Of a stretch of 64,000 bases of DNA, positions 1 to 14,275 are shown piece by piece. The translations under genes were made by a program, and so were the position numbers. Below the pieces are notes generated by a model, which saw only the letters and a list, made by a program, of their open reading frames with translations, made no database searches and was not told the origin of the DNA. Within the stretch, counting starts at the first letter, position 1, and every line of letters begins with the position of its first letter. The stretch comes from Paramecium sonneborni. Lineage: Eukaryota; Ciliophora; Oligohymenophorea; Peniculida; Parameciidae. Location of the stretch: positions 428,006-492,005 of the forward strand of contig CAJJDN010000034.1 in assembly GCA_905182985.1 (NCBI GenBank), in the 5' to 3' direction.

Positions 1-605
1 TTTCTTATCTTTTTTTTTATCTTTCTTTATCATCTTGCTCTTTTTTGTGAAATTCTTTTCCTTAAAAATCGATAACAATTATATTTTTTATCTTCGAAAA
101 GGATTTATTCTGTTAATTTTTATTCTCATTAATTATTTATTTTGTTAATCTTTAGATTAATTTCTATTTTTTTCATCAAATCATTTATTTCCCTTTTTTA
201 AATTAGAATTAAATATCTTTTGATTGATTCTTACTTTGTATATTATTAATCTGTATCTTTTAATCTTAGAATCATCATATTTTAATTAAATTTAACTATT
301 TTATGAAAAGTTTTCATTTTTAGGATATGAAAACTTTTGTCAATTATTAAACTAATTTTATTTGCTCTTATTTTGAATGAAATTTTAAATAATTTTATTA
401 ATCAATTTTTTTATTATATAAGATCATAATCACTTTAAGATTCCTTACTATATTTAATAAATACAATAAAGTATTTTTCATTGATTATTATTTTGTTAAT
501 TTGGTCATTTAAAAAAGAAATTATCAAGAAGAAAAAATTAATTAGATTAATTATAAAAATAATGGATAAATTTTATAAACAAATTCCTAAAAATGTCGAA
601 TAATA
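1..605. other. Left-edge stretch, mostly intergenic
   Basis: AT-rich sequence downstream of the minus-strand kinase. On the minus strand a TGA-free frame runs from about position 173 to the left edge and would encode a lysine- and glutamate-rich peptide (it contains FHKKEQDDKERQKKK). This could be the 5' part of a minus-strand gene cut by the window edge, but I see no clear start codon or family. The rest, about 175-605, shows no convincing coding frame on either strand. Confidence 0.35.
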
Positions 606-2316
606 TCATGATTTTTGAACAATCCATTTCCTTGCAAATAAAAATGGATCATTGTTATGTTATAAATCGTCCTCCAAAATATCAACTACAATTTTAATTT
701 CATTTGATTATTTTTGGATTTAATTGATTAAACTTATAATATACATTGTCAAGAGTTTTCCTTAATCATCTAGATTAGGATTGAAAAATAATTAAAATTT
801 TTTATCGAAATTTAAATTGATTTGATATTAGATTTTTTGAAAATATTATTGTAGTTAATTTATCCAATTATCTAATTAAGGCTTGATTTTAATTGGTGCA
901 AATGTATAGAAAATTTTAGCTTTGATTGCTAATAATTTTCTTAACAAAAATTGCAATTTTAACATCAAATCATTGTCCTATAAAGGAAAATTCTATATCA
1001 TCTAGTCAATAAATTCACAAAATTTAAAAGTAGGTTTTAATATTGCTGGTAAATCTATTTCTTCATTATTTAACTATGTAAATAATTACTATTTAGGAGA
1101 TTTTTATATTGAACAATCTGTACTAATTTAACCAATAAATTCAATATTGATGTCTGAGTCGCTTTTCTGATGAGAATATCTAAATTTAAATTAATTAAAG
1201 TTAGTTTCAATATTTTTACTTTGAAATTCATCATCAGATATAAATTAATTGATTTCGACTCCTTAATCTTGTTTTTATGATTTTAGTCTAGCAGTATTAG
1301 TTAATTTTTAATAATCATAAGATTATGGCTTATTATTCAATAAAAGGTTTTAAACATATTACTTCCTTTTCTCATTTTGAGTTTTAATACCTTTAAATTA
1401 AAGAGGAGAGTTGATTTGAGTAGATATTGATTTTTATGAAAGTTTAACCAATTGTGAACCTTGTTTTGAAGTAGATTATTAATTCTCTTATATAATTTAA
1501 AGAATTTATTAAATTGTTAATCTATCTTCAGGTTCTAATTATAACATTGCTTCAAAGAGTCGAATAATTAAATTTTAATGGAAAATATCGAGAGATTTGC
1601 ATTTTTCTTATATTTCTTGCATAAGGGTTTTATTCTTCAACTTGAATTTAGGAGCTGTTTAAAATAGCATTTCATATAGCATGATACCCAAAGCCCATAC
1701 ATCACTTTTTTCTGAATTTAGATTAAAAAATTAAATTTCAGGAGCCATATACATAGGAGTTCCAACATTATATTTCTTTATTATGCTATCATATTAATTT
1801 TCAATAAGAGCGAAACCAAAATCAACAAGTTTAAAAATTCCATTCTTGATTAATACATTTGCTGGCTTTATGTCTCTATGAATGATATCTAGATTATTAT
1901 AAGTTTATAATGATACTTTTTTAATGCAAACCAAGAAGACCTATACAAATTTATGTCAGTATATCAATAACCTTTTCTATTTTCATTGGTTCTTATTACA
2001 ATAAGTTTTCTAAATTACCATCTCCACAATATTCACTCACTATATAGGTATTATTAGCACTTTTACTAATCTCATATACTCTCAAAAGATGAGGATTATC
2101 AATTTGCAAAAGAATTTTTATTTCATTAGAAAGAAGTGATTTCTAAATAGGTGAATTGTAAGTCTCCTAAGAAATGACCTTTATTGCAACATCCTAATGA
2201 GTAACCATATGAATTCCCTTATATACTTTAGATGAATATCCTTCTCCAATAATATCATTTATATCAAAATAATAATCTCCAATTTGTTTCTTAATGAGTT
2301 TTTTATGTTCATTCAT
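606..2316 (-). CDS. Serine/threonine protein kinase
   Basis: Cytosolic protein kinase of about 560 residues, transferring phosphate from ATP to Ser/Thr. The kinase domain is N-terminal: glycine loop GEGYSSKVY near residues 20-30, VAIKVI lysine near 43, catalytic loop IHRDIKPANVL, DFGFA, and activation segment GTPMYMAPEI followed by DVWALGIMLYEML. One 28-nt intron lies at 1889-1916 just before the HRD motif; removing it keeps the frame. The C-terminal 300 residues are Asn/Gln/Ile-rich and I recognise no domain there. The start is the first in-frame ATG (MNEHKKL) and the stop is TGA at 606-608. The kinase core looks ULK/CAMK-like, but I cannot fix the subfamily or substrate. Confidence 0.85.
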
Positions 2317-2899
2317 TCTTTTCAATTTTCCAGATGAAATAAAGAATTATTCTGAATAAATTATTTTGTATTATTTTAGATGACTATTAAATGGCTAATG
2401 ATATTTCAATATTAATAATTTTCTTGGAAGTTGATATTTTAAGTCTATATAAAATTAGGTCTTAAAACAACAAAATCTGAATACCATTAAAAAATTAGCA
2501 AGCAAGATTTATTTATTATACTTTTCTTTAAATATTCTATCATAAATAATCGTATATATATAAAAATAAATGGCTTTGAGCATTATTTTTAGTAATTAAC
2601 CACTTTTCTATTCATAATATAAGAAGTTAGATAATATTATTATTCAGAAAAACAAAACTCAAAGATATTTTAATATTATAATGAAAAAATATAAAAAAAA
2701 ATGTTTAAATAAAATTTAATTTTAAAACAAAGTCTAAGTTGATAGAATAGTCTAGTGTTAATAGTAAAAGAGTAAAATTAAGTATTGATAGGATATTTCA
2801 GAGGATCTTGATCGATAATTAATTTATAATTCCACAATCGGTTATAATTGCTAATAATAAAAATTAATATTTATACCGTTAAAATTCTAAATATTATTA
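2317..2899. other. Intergenic, between divergent kinase genes
   Basis: About 580 bp of very AT-rich sequence between two divergently transcribed kinase genes, so it must hold both promoters. I see no coding frame, tRNA or repeat in it. It is one of the longest real intergenic stretches in the window. Confidence 0.6.
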
Positions 2900-4106
<1,207 letters not shown>

Positions 4107-4659
4107 TTCAAATATCTCAAAAAATTATATAAAACTCTTCAAAAAATATTTTTAATTCTTCAAGATACAGTTAAATAATGAATTAAGTTTAATTATTTAA
4201 TATTTTACACAGATTAAGATGAACTAAATTTAGATATTAAAAGAAAAAGTTGCATAGAATGTGTTTTAAGACTTAAATCCAAATCAACAAAAAGAAAATT
4301 TTCTTAATAAAGTAAATTAAATAAATTTATGATTATAAAAATTAATTCTAATATCAAATAATGAATTTTTCATTTATTATCCTACAGAGTAATTAAAAAA
4401 ATAAATTTTGTAGATCTAGAGAGGATATTATGTATTATTCTATTAACCAAAATTATAAAAGTTGAAAAACCAGTATTTATCAACACTTTTCTAAATAATT
4501 ACAATTATTTAAGATAAAATTAAAAGAATTATTAAAAAAAAATATTTCTTAATCATAAAAATTAAATTACAGAATTAAATAAAAATATGAGTTATAAATT
4601 TTTAATTAATATTTCTTAGTATGACTAATGCAAAGTTTATTAATAAATTTATATCATTA
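4107..4659. other. Intergenic, with possible extra 3' exon of the Aurora-like gene
   Basis: Between converging genes. The plus strand from 4107 to about 4329 stays open in a frame different from the kinase, giving Lys/Gln/Asn-rich peptide that looks weakly coding (for example QILKEKVAQNVFQ). No short intron joins it cleanly to the kinase, so I left it out of the gene. From 4330 to 4659 I see nothing. Confidence 0.4.
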
Positions 4660-5880
4660 TCATTATTGTTAATTGAGATATTTATTTCCGAACGATCCTG
4701 TATTTTAATGTAAATTTTTATAATCTAACATTGTTGAGAATAGGCTCGCAGTAAATAGAGCAGATTAATTCATTTTACGATACATCTGTTCAACTTCTTT
4801 TTTAGATTTATTCATCAATACTGATCTTGCACTTGACGACATTTTTAACTAAATCATATAAAATTATTACTGGCATTTGAGAATCTTCTCCTTAATTAAT
4901 TTCTTTGAATTTTTTATCACTTTTATGTCCTTCCAGTTGACGAAATACATTATTTTTTTACTAATTTATCTATATTAATTCTTTTTTTTCTTATTATATA
5001 ATTGGAGATTCTAAGATATTTTATTGTTTTGAACATTTTGATAATCTACTCTAAGCCTTTTAAATTATTAAATTTTATTCAGTTAATTTTGCAATTAATT
5101 AATCTTTTTCTTTTAGTTAAGCTTAACATTTTTTTAGTTCTCCTTAAAAAAATTTAATTCTTTTAGAACAATTACAATTTCTATCACAAGTTTCAGAAGC
5201 ATTGACAGAAACTGCTTATTCTTATTGTAATTAATCTTGATCATTTAATAAATAATCAAAAGATACTCTTGAACTTCCCTTCCTTTCACAACTTTATGAA
5301 CTCGTCAATAAACAATCTAATTAATCTTTCAGTTACTTATTTTCACTTTACAATCTAAATATTGTATCTTTTAACTAAATTATTCATTTTATATACCTGA
5401 ACTGTGTTTGATTTCAATTAAGTATTTTCATTCTAAAATAGACCATAAATTTCTTGCTATTATTTAATGTCGAATTATTTGTATTCAATATTTTCTATAT
5501 GATTTTCAATTTCTTTTTATAATATTTTTCTCTCTTTCTCAGAATTTTCAAGCGCTTCTAATAACTCTTCTACCTTATTTTATGATTAATAAAATGCAGA
5601 AGCAATTTAATCATAACTTAATTCCTTAATTTTAATTTATCTCTTTAGTTCTTATATTTGCTATTTTAAACTCTCTGTTGGATCATACAATTATGAATGA
5701 AACAAAATGTCTGCTTATTCAAATTTTGGGATTACTTTTTTATATTAATAGTCATCATAAACTGGTACTAATAAAATAACCTTTTTTAATACTATTTTAA
5801 TTTGCTTTATTTACAATAGGACCCTTAGAAATAGTTGATCTATCTGTCATTAAATTGTTTGTAATATTTTTTGCGTGCAT
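4660..5880 (-). CDS. Coiled-coil protein
   Basis: Predicted protein of about 380 residues with no recognised catalytic domain. The middle is a long heptad-like coiled coil rich in Glu, Lys, Gln and Leu (for example VEELLEALENSEKERKIL, ELKKCQAQLKEKDQ). Three introns restore one continuous frame: 19 nt at 5762-5780, 22 nt at 5375-5396 and 22 nt at 4849-4870. The 19-nt one is near the lower size limit and is the least certain. The ending (TMLDYKNLHQN...NQQ) is reached only after the last intron. A structural or cytoskeletal role is likely by inference only. Confidence 0.7.
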
Positions 5881-6040
5881 AAATTAAATTAAATTTAAAG
5901 TTAATAATTTTTTAAAAAGTAAATCAAATTATAATGAATAATATTTTTTGGATCTATCTACACTATTTATCGCTTTTGTATCTTAAGACCATTAATTTAA
6001 TTCATATAAAAAGTAATTTAAAAATTTAAAATTAATCATA

Positions 6041-8179
6041 TCAATTTGTTAATTGCTATACTAATGTCTAATATAATTGATTTAAGCATCTCATCGTAAC
6101 CAAATTAGAAAATTCAATATTTTATATTTTAGATCTAAATTTGTTAAGATCATTTGGTACTTTTATCAATCTATCATATCTTATATTCTCCTAATTTTGT
6201 ATTAAATCTAATATAATTTCTTGTAAATCTTCTATCTAATAAAATGGTGTGATTTTATATTATTCCTACAATTATCCTAGTTATGGAAAAATGTATTCAA
6301 TTAACATTCTTAAAAAAAATTAATGTTAATATTAAATCAAAACTATGACCTATCTACTATTATATTAAAGCATAAATTATTGCATTTATATTTTCATTTT
6401 ATTAATAAGTGCTTAAATTGCTCCCCTTTCATCACCTTTTGCCAATCTCATATGCATTTCAGGACTAACTAAATCTTTCTATTCCATTATCAATATTTTA
6501 AATTTATCACTCAATAAAATGCATTCATAATCATCAAAAAAGTTTGAATCTATTTAAACACACAATAATTTTAAATTCTATATATTAATTTATCTACTAA
6601 ATCTCATATTGCTATTTTCATTTGTGAATATTATCCAGTTATACTATTAACTCATATGTTATTGTTAAAGCACTAATCTACTTTATGAAGATTCACTAAA
6701 CCAATCACCAACTATTGTACTTGCATGTAGTGATTAGATTTTTGAAAATTATAAATTATTATTAGGATTTGTTGAGTAATTATTTGCATTAAATAATTTT
6801 GAATTATATAAATTACTGAATCCTAATTATCTACTAAGATCAACACTTCTATTTTAATAAGAAAATAATTAAGATTAATTTATCTCATTTTTATTAACAC
6901 TTAAATTTTAATTTTTTATTTCTTTTCTAGAATTATAACTATATTTATCTATTTCTCTACATCCACCTTCAAATCCTATTTTATTTACTGGCCTATTTGA
7001 TACTAACATGGTTTTTTTAGCATTTAAAGGTGTACAACTTGCTTAAGATTCTAATTCAAAAGGCAAATCAAAAGCAGAGTTCATATTTGAAATCCTGCTA
7101 ATTTAAGCATTTAAATTTGATTGAAAATTTTATTTGTTTTATAATTTAACGTCTTAATTTTACAATTATTTTAACTACATAATGTTTGATTAAAATGGAG
7201 TCACATATTAATCATTTTTTGAATAACAAGACTCTTTACTTTAATTTTTTGATTTAACTGAAACTTTACTTACTTCCATATATTATTTTGCATTTGGTTT
7301 TATTAAAAATTATCTAATTGTATTTATCTATTATTTAGGATTCTATATATTTAAATTCTTAAAAAAACCATCTAAAATCAATGGTTTAACTTATTAAGCT
7401 GTCGCATTTACTATTAATTCATGTTTTTATTAAGATTCCAAAAGCTCTGCATAATTTAAAGCTGAAAAATGTATATCTCCCATATCATTATCAAAACAAT
7501 TTTATAAACTTTATTCTTTCAAATTTAAAAAAAGTTGATTTTTCTCTTCCAATTATTTTTATATATTTCTTTATTACATCAAAATTTTTAATTTAATATA
7601 AGCCTAATCCATCATATTTGATTTAAAAACTGGTTAAAGTAGATTTTATATTTCAAATTACTTAGTCAAAGCATTATTTTTTTATAAAATAGAAATCATT
7701 TAATCAATTGCTATTAAATGTAATGTATTTTAATTTTAAAAGTTGAAACTTGACTAAATTTGATTAATAAATGTATTTATAATAGTTTTTCTAAGCAAAT
7801 CATTTGAAAGAGAAAAATCATTAAGTTCAGTTAGCAAAGTATATTTTAAAATCAATGATTTATATTAATCATATTAGTTTTTAATTTTTAATAAATATGA
7901 CTGATTTTAAGTTCTATAATTCTACTAAATTTTAGCTAAAGTAAATCACATTATTTTACATGAGATATGTTTTAATCTTATCTGATCTACATTAGTTTAA
8001 GGAATCAATTGTGCTTGAAATTTTTATAATTTGCTTAACTGTATTTTAGTTTCCTTTTTTTTCACTTCTTATTTTTTTATATTTCTCTTCGAACTATCTA
8101 TTACAATAATCTTAATATCTTTGCTTTTAATAGGAGAAGGTTTTTTTTATGGTTTTCTTTTTCTAGGTTTAGGAGTCAT
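6041..8179 (-). CDS. Unknown large Asn/Gln-rich protein
   Basis: About 700 residues and no family I recognise. It opens with a strongly basic stretch (MTPKPRKRKPQKKPSPIKSK) that could be a nuclear localisation signal. Long low-complexity regions rich in Asn, Gln and Ser follow, with scattered coiled-coil-like parts. One 24-nt intron at 7936-7959 is needed; after it the frame stays open to the TGA at 6041-6043. A more ordered segment near the C-terminus contains WIIFTNENSNMRF and MRLAKGDERGAIQALI. The start is the first in-frame ATG after the intergenic gap. Function unknown. Confidence 0.65.
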
Positions 8180-8355
8180 CAATAATACACTTAAAGATTG
8201 ATAATAATTTTGAATTAAAATTTTTGAAAATAATTATTTTAACATTTATGGTTGAATAATTTTGTAAATAACTCTTCATAAGTATAATAATTCATATAAA
8301 TATAGAGTATTGAGGAAATTATAAAAATTTAATTAAAATAATATCCCAAGTTTTG

Positions 8356-9828
8356 ATGAAATAAATACAGAAAATTCTTAAAAAGGCAGATTTTTTTGGA
8401 ATACCATTCCTTTAATAAATAAATTAGAAAGAATCAATCTACTAAAGTGCTATAGGTGGATTTGTAACCCTTTTAGTATTTTGTTCAAGTTTAGCCTACA
8501 CTATTTGGGTTATTTATTAATGGTAAACAAACTAATTAAGTCCAAAAATATCAAACTCTGTACATATATCAAATTTTTCTCTTCTTGATTTTAATTATGA
8601 TGTTGTTAAATTATATTTTTGGAAAGTAGATGAGACATTTATTGACCCATTTGAAGAAAAAGTACTTTTGCCAATTTTATCTTATACAACAACTAATGGT
8701 ACTTAAATAACAGAAGTAATATAGTATTCAGATCGAGTAACAAATGAAGGCAATAAATTTTTTATACCCAAAATCAATTTTGGAACAGAATATATAGATG
8801 GAAATGCATTTACTACATCTTAAATGTATATTCAAATAATCAAGTGCAGACCTGAGTTACTTTAATTTAATGAAACATGTGCATCTGAAGAAACTTCAAA
8901 TAGATTCTTCGAATAACCACTTAATGCAATAGCTATTTAGATTACTTTCAAATAAATTAATTCAAAAAATGGAGAAATTCAAAGTAGTGCATAGGAATTT
9001 TACTTTCAAATTGAATAACCCAATTGCTATACTTTGAATGTATTTCTTTAAAGTAATTTTTATGATATTCGTGATTATTTCCTATTTGGACCAAGTAAAT
9101 ATAAAGAATTTTTAAATTCTGCAGTTATATAATCTCAAACAAATACTATTAATTATTGTTAAAAAGCATATCAAGAGGAAGTTTATGGATTACTTTTTAT
9201 AGCTATGTAAGCAAGTTAAGTTAAAACGATATATGAGTATCCTCATGCAGGTGATTTATTAGCAAATATTGGTTCTATAGTTTCTGTTCTTTTTATGATG
9301 AAATATCTAATTATTGTATTAAACTAATATTTTCTAACTAAGACAGTCATAAATGAAATCATGAAAATGTATTATCCTCAATTAAAATTTATTAAGTTGC
9401 AAAAAAATTGGAGAAGAAAAATTGTTGGAGTTTATTACAACAAATTAGAATTAGATGTAAAAGAATATCTAAAATTCTATAAATTAGCCTAATAATAGAT
9501 GAAACCAAAGTTAAGCTTTTTAAATTTATTATATGAAGTCTCTCGTATATATTTTATTCTCAGATCAATTAAAACTAGAGATGAATTTCGTAAATGTCTT
9601 TCTATTGGAGTTAAACTAAATTTTCTTACACCAAAGGAAAGTCAACCTGATTCTGGATTAAAGTCATATTTTACTCAAAGATTTGATAATGATAATTAAT
9701 TGTTAACTTATGAAGATGTTAGTATAATTTCTTTATTTGAATAAAATCAAGTTTTTGTTATCGAAAAAATAATTAATGACTTAGAGACTTAAAATCTTGA
9801 ATTTTATGAAATAAATAAAGTTTTATGA
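8356..9828 (+). CDS. Two-pass membrane protein, ciliate family (copy 1)
   Basis: Intronless gene for about 490 residues. A hydrophobic segment near residues 30-55 (GGFVTLLVFCSSLAYTIW) and another near residue 310 (NIGSIVSVLFMMKYLIIVL) predict two membrane spans with a large domain of about 250 residues between them carrying several Cys. The C-terminal 140 residues are probably cytosolic and basic. It is clearly homologous to the gene at 9916-11373, which lies tail to tail with it 87 bp away. Shared blocks include ADFFGIPF, NQLSPKISNS, DPFEEK and YPHAGDLLANIGSIVSVLFM. I know no function for the family; it looks ciliate-specific to me. Confidence 0.85.
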
Positions 9829-9915
9829 ATCAATTTAAAATTTTTATTATAAAAAAATAAAAAACTTAAAACTTATTTTATTTTTAATTAAAAAAAAAGA
9901 TTTTCACAAAAAATT

Positions 9916-11373
9916 TCAGATTATTTTATTAATTTCATAGAAATCATTTTACTCTACCAATTCATCTGGGATTTTATCATAAACTTTTTCCCTTGTTCGT
10001 TAATTAAGTGATAATATATCTACTTCTTCATCAGTTAAATAAAGTTAACTTTAAAAAGGTCTTTAAGTGAAACTTGATTTGTTAGCTGAGAAATTGAAAT
10101 CTCTATCATTTAAAAAATTTAATTTAATTCCTATCTAATGAGATTTTCTAAATTCATCCCTATTTTTTGTTGATCTTATTAAAATCTAAATCCGAGATAA
10201 TTCATATAATAAATTAATAAAACTAAATTTTGAACTCATTTAATCATGAATTTTAGTATAAAAAGATTTAAAACCTTCTAAATCGATTTAGTTATTTTAA
10301 TATTTAACTAATTTAATTTGTCTTTTCCAATTTTTCTAAATAAAAATATGCTTAAATTCTGGATAATAAAGTTCAATTAACTAATTAATTATTTATTAGT
10401 TCAAAAAATACTAGTTTGCTATAATAATTAAATATTTTATCATAAATAAAACAGATACAATTGATCCAATATTAGCTAATAAATCTCCAGCATGAGGATA
10501 TTCAAAAATCATCTTGACCTAATTGCCTTTCATAACAATATAAATTAATCCTAATACATCATTTTCATAAGCTAACTTACAATACTCAAAAGAATTGGTC
10601 TAAGGCTATATTAAAGCACCATTTATATATTCCACATATTTTGGAGTACCAAAAAGAAAGGAATCTCTGATTTCATAAAAACTACTCTATAAAAATGTGT
10701 TTAAAGTATAGCAATTTTATTATTCCAATTGTATATAAAACTCTTATAAACTCGTTTATTCAGATCCATCCTTTGAATCCAATGATTTATAATGAATTTA
10801 CATAATAACAATATTTAAAGATTATTAATAAAACTTTTCTATTACTTCTTAAGAGGCACATTTTTCATTGGGCTTCAAGTATACTTCTGAGCATTTTACA
10901 ATCTAAATATACATTTCCGTTGTTGTATATAATTCTCCATTAATCTCTTAAAAAGCCAAACTCATTTTTGGAATTATATACTTACTTTTCCCATCGATTG
11001 AAGTTTCATTTGAAAGTTATAATGCTTCTAATTAAGTAAAACTAAAATTTGTTGTATACATCACCAAAGGTAATAAAATTTTTTCCTCAAAAGGATCAAT
11101 CATTTCTTCATTAAATCTCCAAAAATATAATTTGATAATATCATAATTCATGTCAAGTAACCGATAATCTGATGTATAGATTGAGTTTGATATTTTAGGG
11201 CTAAGTTAGTTAATTTACCATTAATAAAGAATCCAAATTGAATAAGCAAGACTAGCAGAAAATATTAGTAAGGTAACTAATCCTCCCAATGCACTTTTAT
11301 AAATAGATTACTTTAAATCTATTTATTGTATAAATGGAATTCCAAAAAAATCAGCTTATCTTAAAAAGTTCAT
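9916..11373 (-). CDS. Two-pass membrane protein, ciliate family (copy 2)
   Basis: Intronless paralogue of the gene at 8356-9828, in inverted orientation. About 485 residues: MNFLRQADFFGIPF at the start, a first span (GGLVTLLIFSASLAYSIW), a long loop with conserved Cys, a second span (NIGSIVSVLFMIKYLIIIAN), then a basic C-terminal region containing SRIQILIRSTKNRDEFRK. The two proteins match over nearly their whole length, yet the DNA is well diverged, so this is an old local inverted duplication. Function unknown. Confidence 0.85.
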
Positions 11374-11848
11374 TTATTTATTTTTGAAATATTATGCTAT
11401 GTTGAATCGATTCAGTAGTTAATTAGAAACTCATTATATAAACACTTAGTTTGCATAATAATATTTGTGAAACATAATCAAATCTAAAAATTTCACTTAA
11501 AATAATACCAAGTTATTCAATAATAATATACCAATAATTTTGAAAATCTTCTCCAATTATATAAAATTCTACTTGTGAAATGCAAGTTATAAATTAACTG
11601 AGAAAGATAAAATCCTCTTTAAGAGTTACATAAAATTCTGGAAAAATTTGAAATAAAAAAAAAATCTATAATCATTAAGTTTATTTAAATTTGAGTATAA
11701 ATTTTATTGATTTAAATATATATTAGATTTCCTATTATTAAAACTTTTATTTGATTAAAAATAGCAGTAAAATTTCTTCTTATAAACTGAATTAAAAAAT
11801 ATTAGATTTCACAATATAGTTAAAGACATAATTTTATATTCAATTATT
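11374..11848. other. Intergenic
   Basis: About 475 bp upstream of the membrane protein gene and downstream of the small gene ending at 11849. I see no open coding frame, RNA gene or repeat. Confidence 0.5.
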
Positions 11849-12342
11849 TCATTCAAGTGGTATATTTTGGAAAATTTTTTCTGAATAAGTCCTTTTTTTA
11901 ATAGGCTGTTATATTGTGTTTTATTTTTTTGGATGATAAATTGCTTTCATCAACTTTGTAAATTAATTGAAATCTAATGTTTCTACTAAATTTGCTTCTA
12001 TTTTCTTTCTTCCAATAACAGGAGATAATTATTGATGAACATTTTTCATAAAATTTATTACTTACTTTTTATGATTGTGATAATGAACATATGATGGGGA
12101 TGGCTATTTAGTTGAAAATTTTGCTTTTTCTTCATTTTCCTCTATAATTGTTTAGATTCCCATATATTCATGTAATTCAGAATTTTGCAATATTGAACCA
12201 TTCGATAGTATTTTTCTAATTTATTATTTCTACTAAAATAGCTCTTATTTTATCAAGATTTACATTTGATATCATCAATTTATGATAAATCTGCTACTTT
12301 TTTATGTTTTCGTTAAGGTAATCTTAAAGGATTTACCGGCAT
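11849..12342 (-). CDS. Small basic protein, unknown
   Basis: Predicted protein of about 155 residues, rich in Lys, Gln and Ile. It begins MPVNPLRLPQRKHKKVADL, has one 20-nt intron after about 23 codons, and contains a mid-region KFSTKQPSPSYVHYHNHKK. The C-terminus is basic (KRTYSEKIFQNIPLE). No domain recognised. A 20-nt intron and a continuous frame support it as a real gene. It lies 252 bp downstream of the PP2C-like gene on the same strand. Confidence 0.6.
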
Positions 12343-12594
12343 ATATGACTTTAAATTAACAAAGGTTTAGATTTAATTTTAATAAAACGAGTCCTAATTT
12401 TTCTTATTTTGAATAGGAGTAATTATTTTTTTGAGATGATAGGAAGTAATTTTATTATTTTACATAAAATAATTATTAATTATTTATTCCATAAAATGAT
12501 TAAATAGATCTCAGATTAATGGGTATCTAACATTGAATAATTAATTTTATGGAATTATTTATCATTAATATATATCATTTAAAATCACTTTTCT

Positions 12595-13826
12595 AAGGAT
12601 ATGTAAACTAAGCTTAAAGAAATGTCTACAGATCCTTATCCATCAACATCCCAAAACTTTCTAGTTTCATTTCCAAGTTATTTTGTGGCTTTATCTACAT
12701 CAGCCCAAGATTCAGGAGGATAATTGCTATCTAAGATTTTATCAATCAACAATAAATCCAATTTCTCCCATAATCCTGTACTTGCTATAAGAAGATATCC
12801 TGATTTTGGGATCTTGAATTCTATTATATCAGGTTCAGCTATTATTCCTATATCTTTGCCTATTTAATTTCCAAAACATCTTGTTATTTTGATTCCAGGA
12901 TAATTTTATTTAGGAACCCAAATTTTTAAACTACCTTCCTTTTATCCTTTAAAAATAGCCTAATCTATTTTGCCTCCCTTTCTTATTATTCTATCAACTT
13001 CTTTTCCACTATTTGTATCATGTATTGAATTTAAATTTTTTTAAACAAATTTTCTTATCTCTTTTGGATTGTCATTTAACTATTCTGATTTATAAAAATA
13101 AGCTGCTTTAGAATCTCCTAAATTTGAACAAAATATTATGTTATTAACTATAATTAAACTTAGCAGTGAGGCTCCACTCAATCTATAATTAATTAATGTT
13201 TATCCAACCTAAAATATTATATAAATACTAATATACTAATTTTTATTCAATCTGCTAATAAATCTTCTTTAGATTATCTTTTAAAGTTAGACTCAGTTAT
13301 AATAAGGGAACTGAAGCAAACAATTTCTATAACTCTTCTAAATAAAATTCTGTAATCAAAGAAGAAATTTAATTTCCAAATTCACCATGTCCATCACTCA
13401 GTGATCCCACAAAGAATTCAATATTTTATGCCTTATTTATATTGATACTCAAAGAATCTCCGTTTTTTATAAGATTTCTAAGTGCATCTAAACCATCAAG
13501 TTATCTATAATTAGTCCATATACTTACACACTACTTTGATATTTTACGTAATTCTTTATTTATTCTTTGATCGACATTCTTTAGATTGAAGTTCTCTTGC
13601 AAGTTATTCTAATATTTGCATTTGAAGCTCTATATGTACTAATTATCTTTTATAATTTTTAATCTCCTTAAGGAGAAACTTCTAATCTTTATGTATTTGG
13701 AATATCAGGAAGAGTTTTAAGTTGTCTAGCAAGATTTACAGGCTTTAATTAAAACTAACTCTTTTTTGCAGGTTAATAACCCATTCTAAGCATTTATTCT
13801 TATAATCTCCTTTATTAAGCACTCAT
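12595..13826 (-). CDS. PP2C-like protein, probable pseudophosphatase
   Basis: PPM/PP2C-fold protein of about 390 residues. PP2C enzymes are metal-dependent Ser/Thr phosphatases. The fold motifs are in order: SDGHGEFG, SGASL, NLGDSKA, GGKI, TRCFGN, IAEPDI, IASTGLWE and GSVDIS. The first metal site (DGHG) is intact, but the usual SDGxWD is STGLWE, so one metal-binding Asp is lost, and FGD reads FGN. It may therefore bind rather than cleave phosphoproteins. Introns of 23 nt (13505-13527) and 28 nt (13209-13236) fit. The start is the upstream in-frame ATG at 13826, preceded in frame by TGA; an alternative ATG lies at 13793. Confidence 0.8.
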
Positions 13827-14275
13827 AAGTAATTATTAATTAAATTAATATCAATAATCAAATTGTTTAGATTTAAACCTCAATTTTTCCTAAAATTAAA
13901 CTAATTTAAGTAATAGAGATGAACATAATTGAAACTTATGTCTTTTCATTAAAACTAGGATCCTTTTATTTGATCCTTTTCTATTCTAAACAATTAATGA
14001 TGGCTTGTTAAACAATTTTCTTTTTGTAACAAAATTACACATTTTTCAATTTTTTATAAGATTCAAAAATAAATGTCTGAATATTTTTTTTATTTTAAAA
14101 AAAATTTAAAGTTAGTCTCATAAATAACAATATCACTTTATTTGATTTTTTAATTATTATTAGATAGAAGTTGAATAATTATATAATATGTATTAATAAT
14201 GATATTTTTCAAGAACATCCCTAAAATTTAAAATAAGAAATTGATTTTAACAATTTATGTTATAATTTTGTCTTT
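13827..14275. other. Intergenic, divergent promoters
   Basis: About 450 bp between divergent genes. From about 14202 a plus-strand frame encodes a short hydrophobic peptide (KLILTIYVIILSLW) that ends at a TGA in the next gene's first exon. I could not join it to that gene with a normal-sized intron, so I treat it as non-coding or an unproven upstream exon. Confidence 0.4.
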
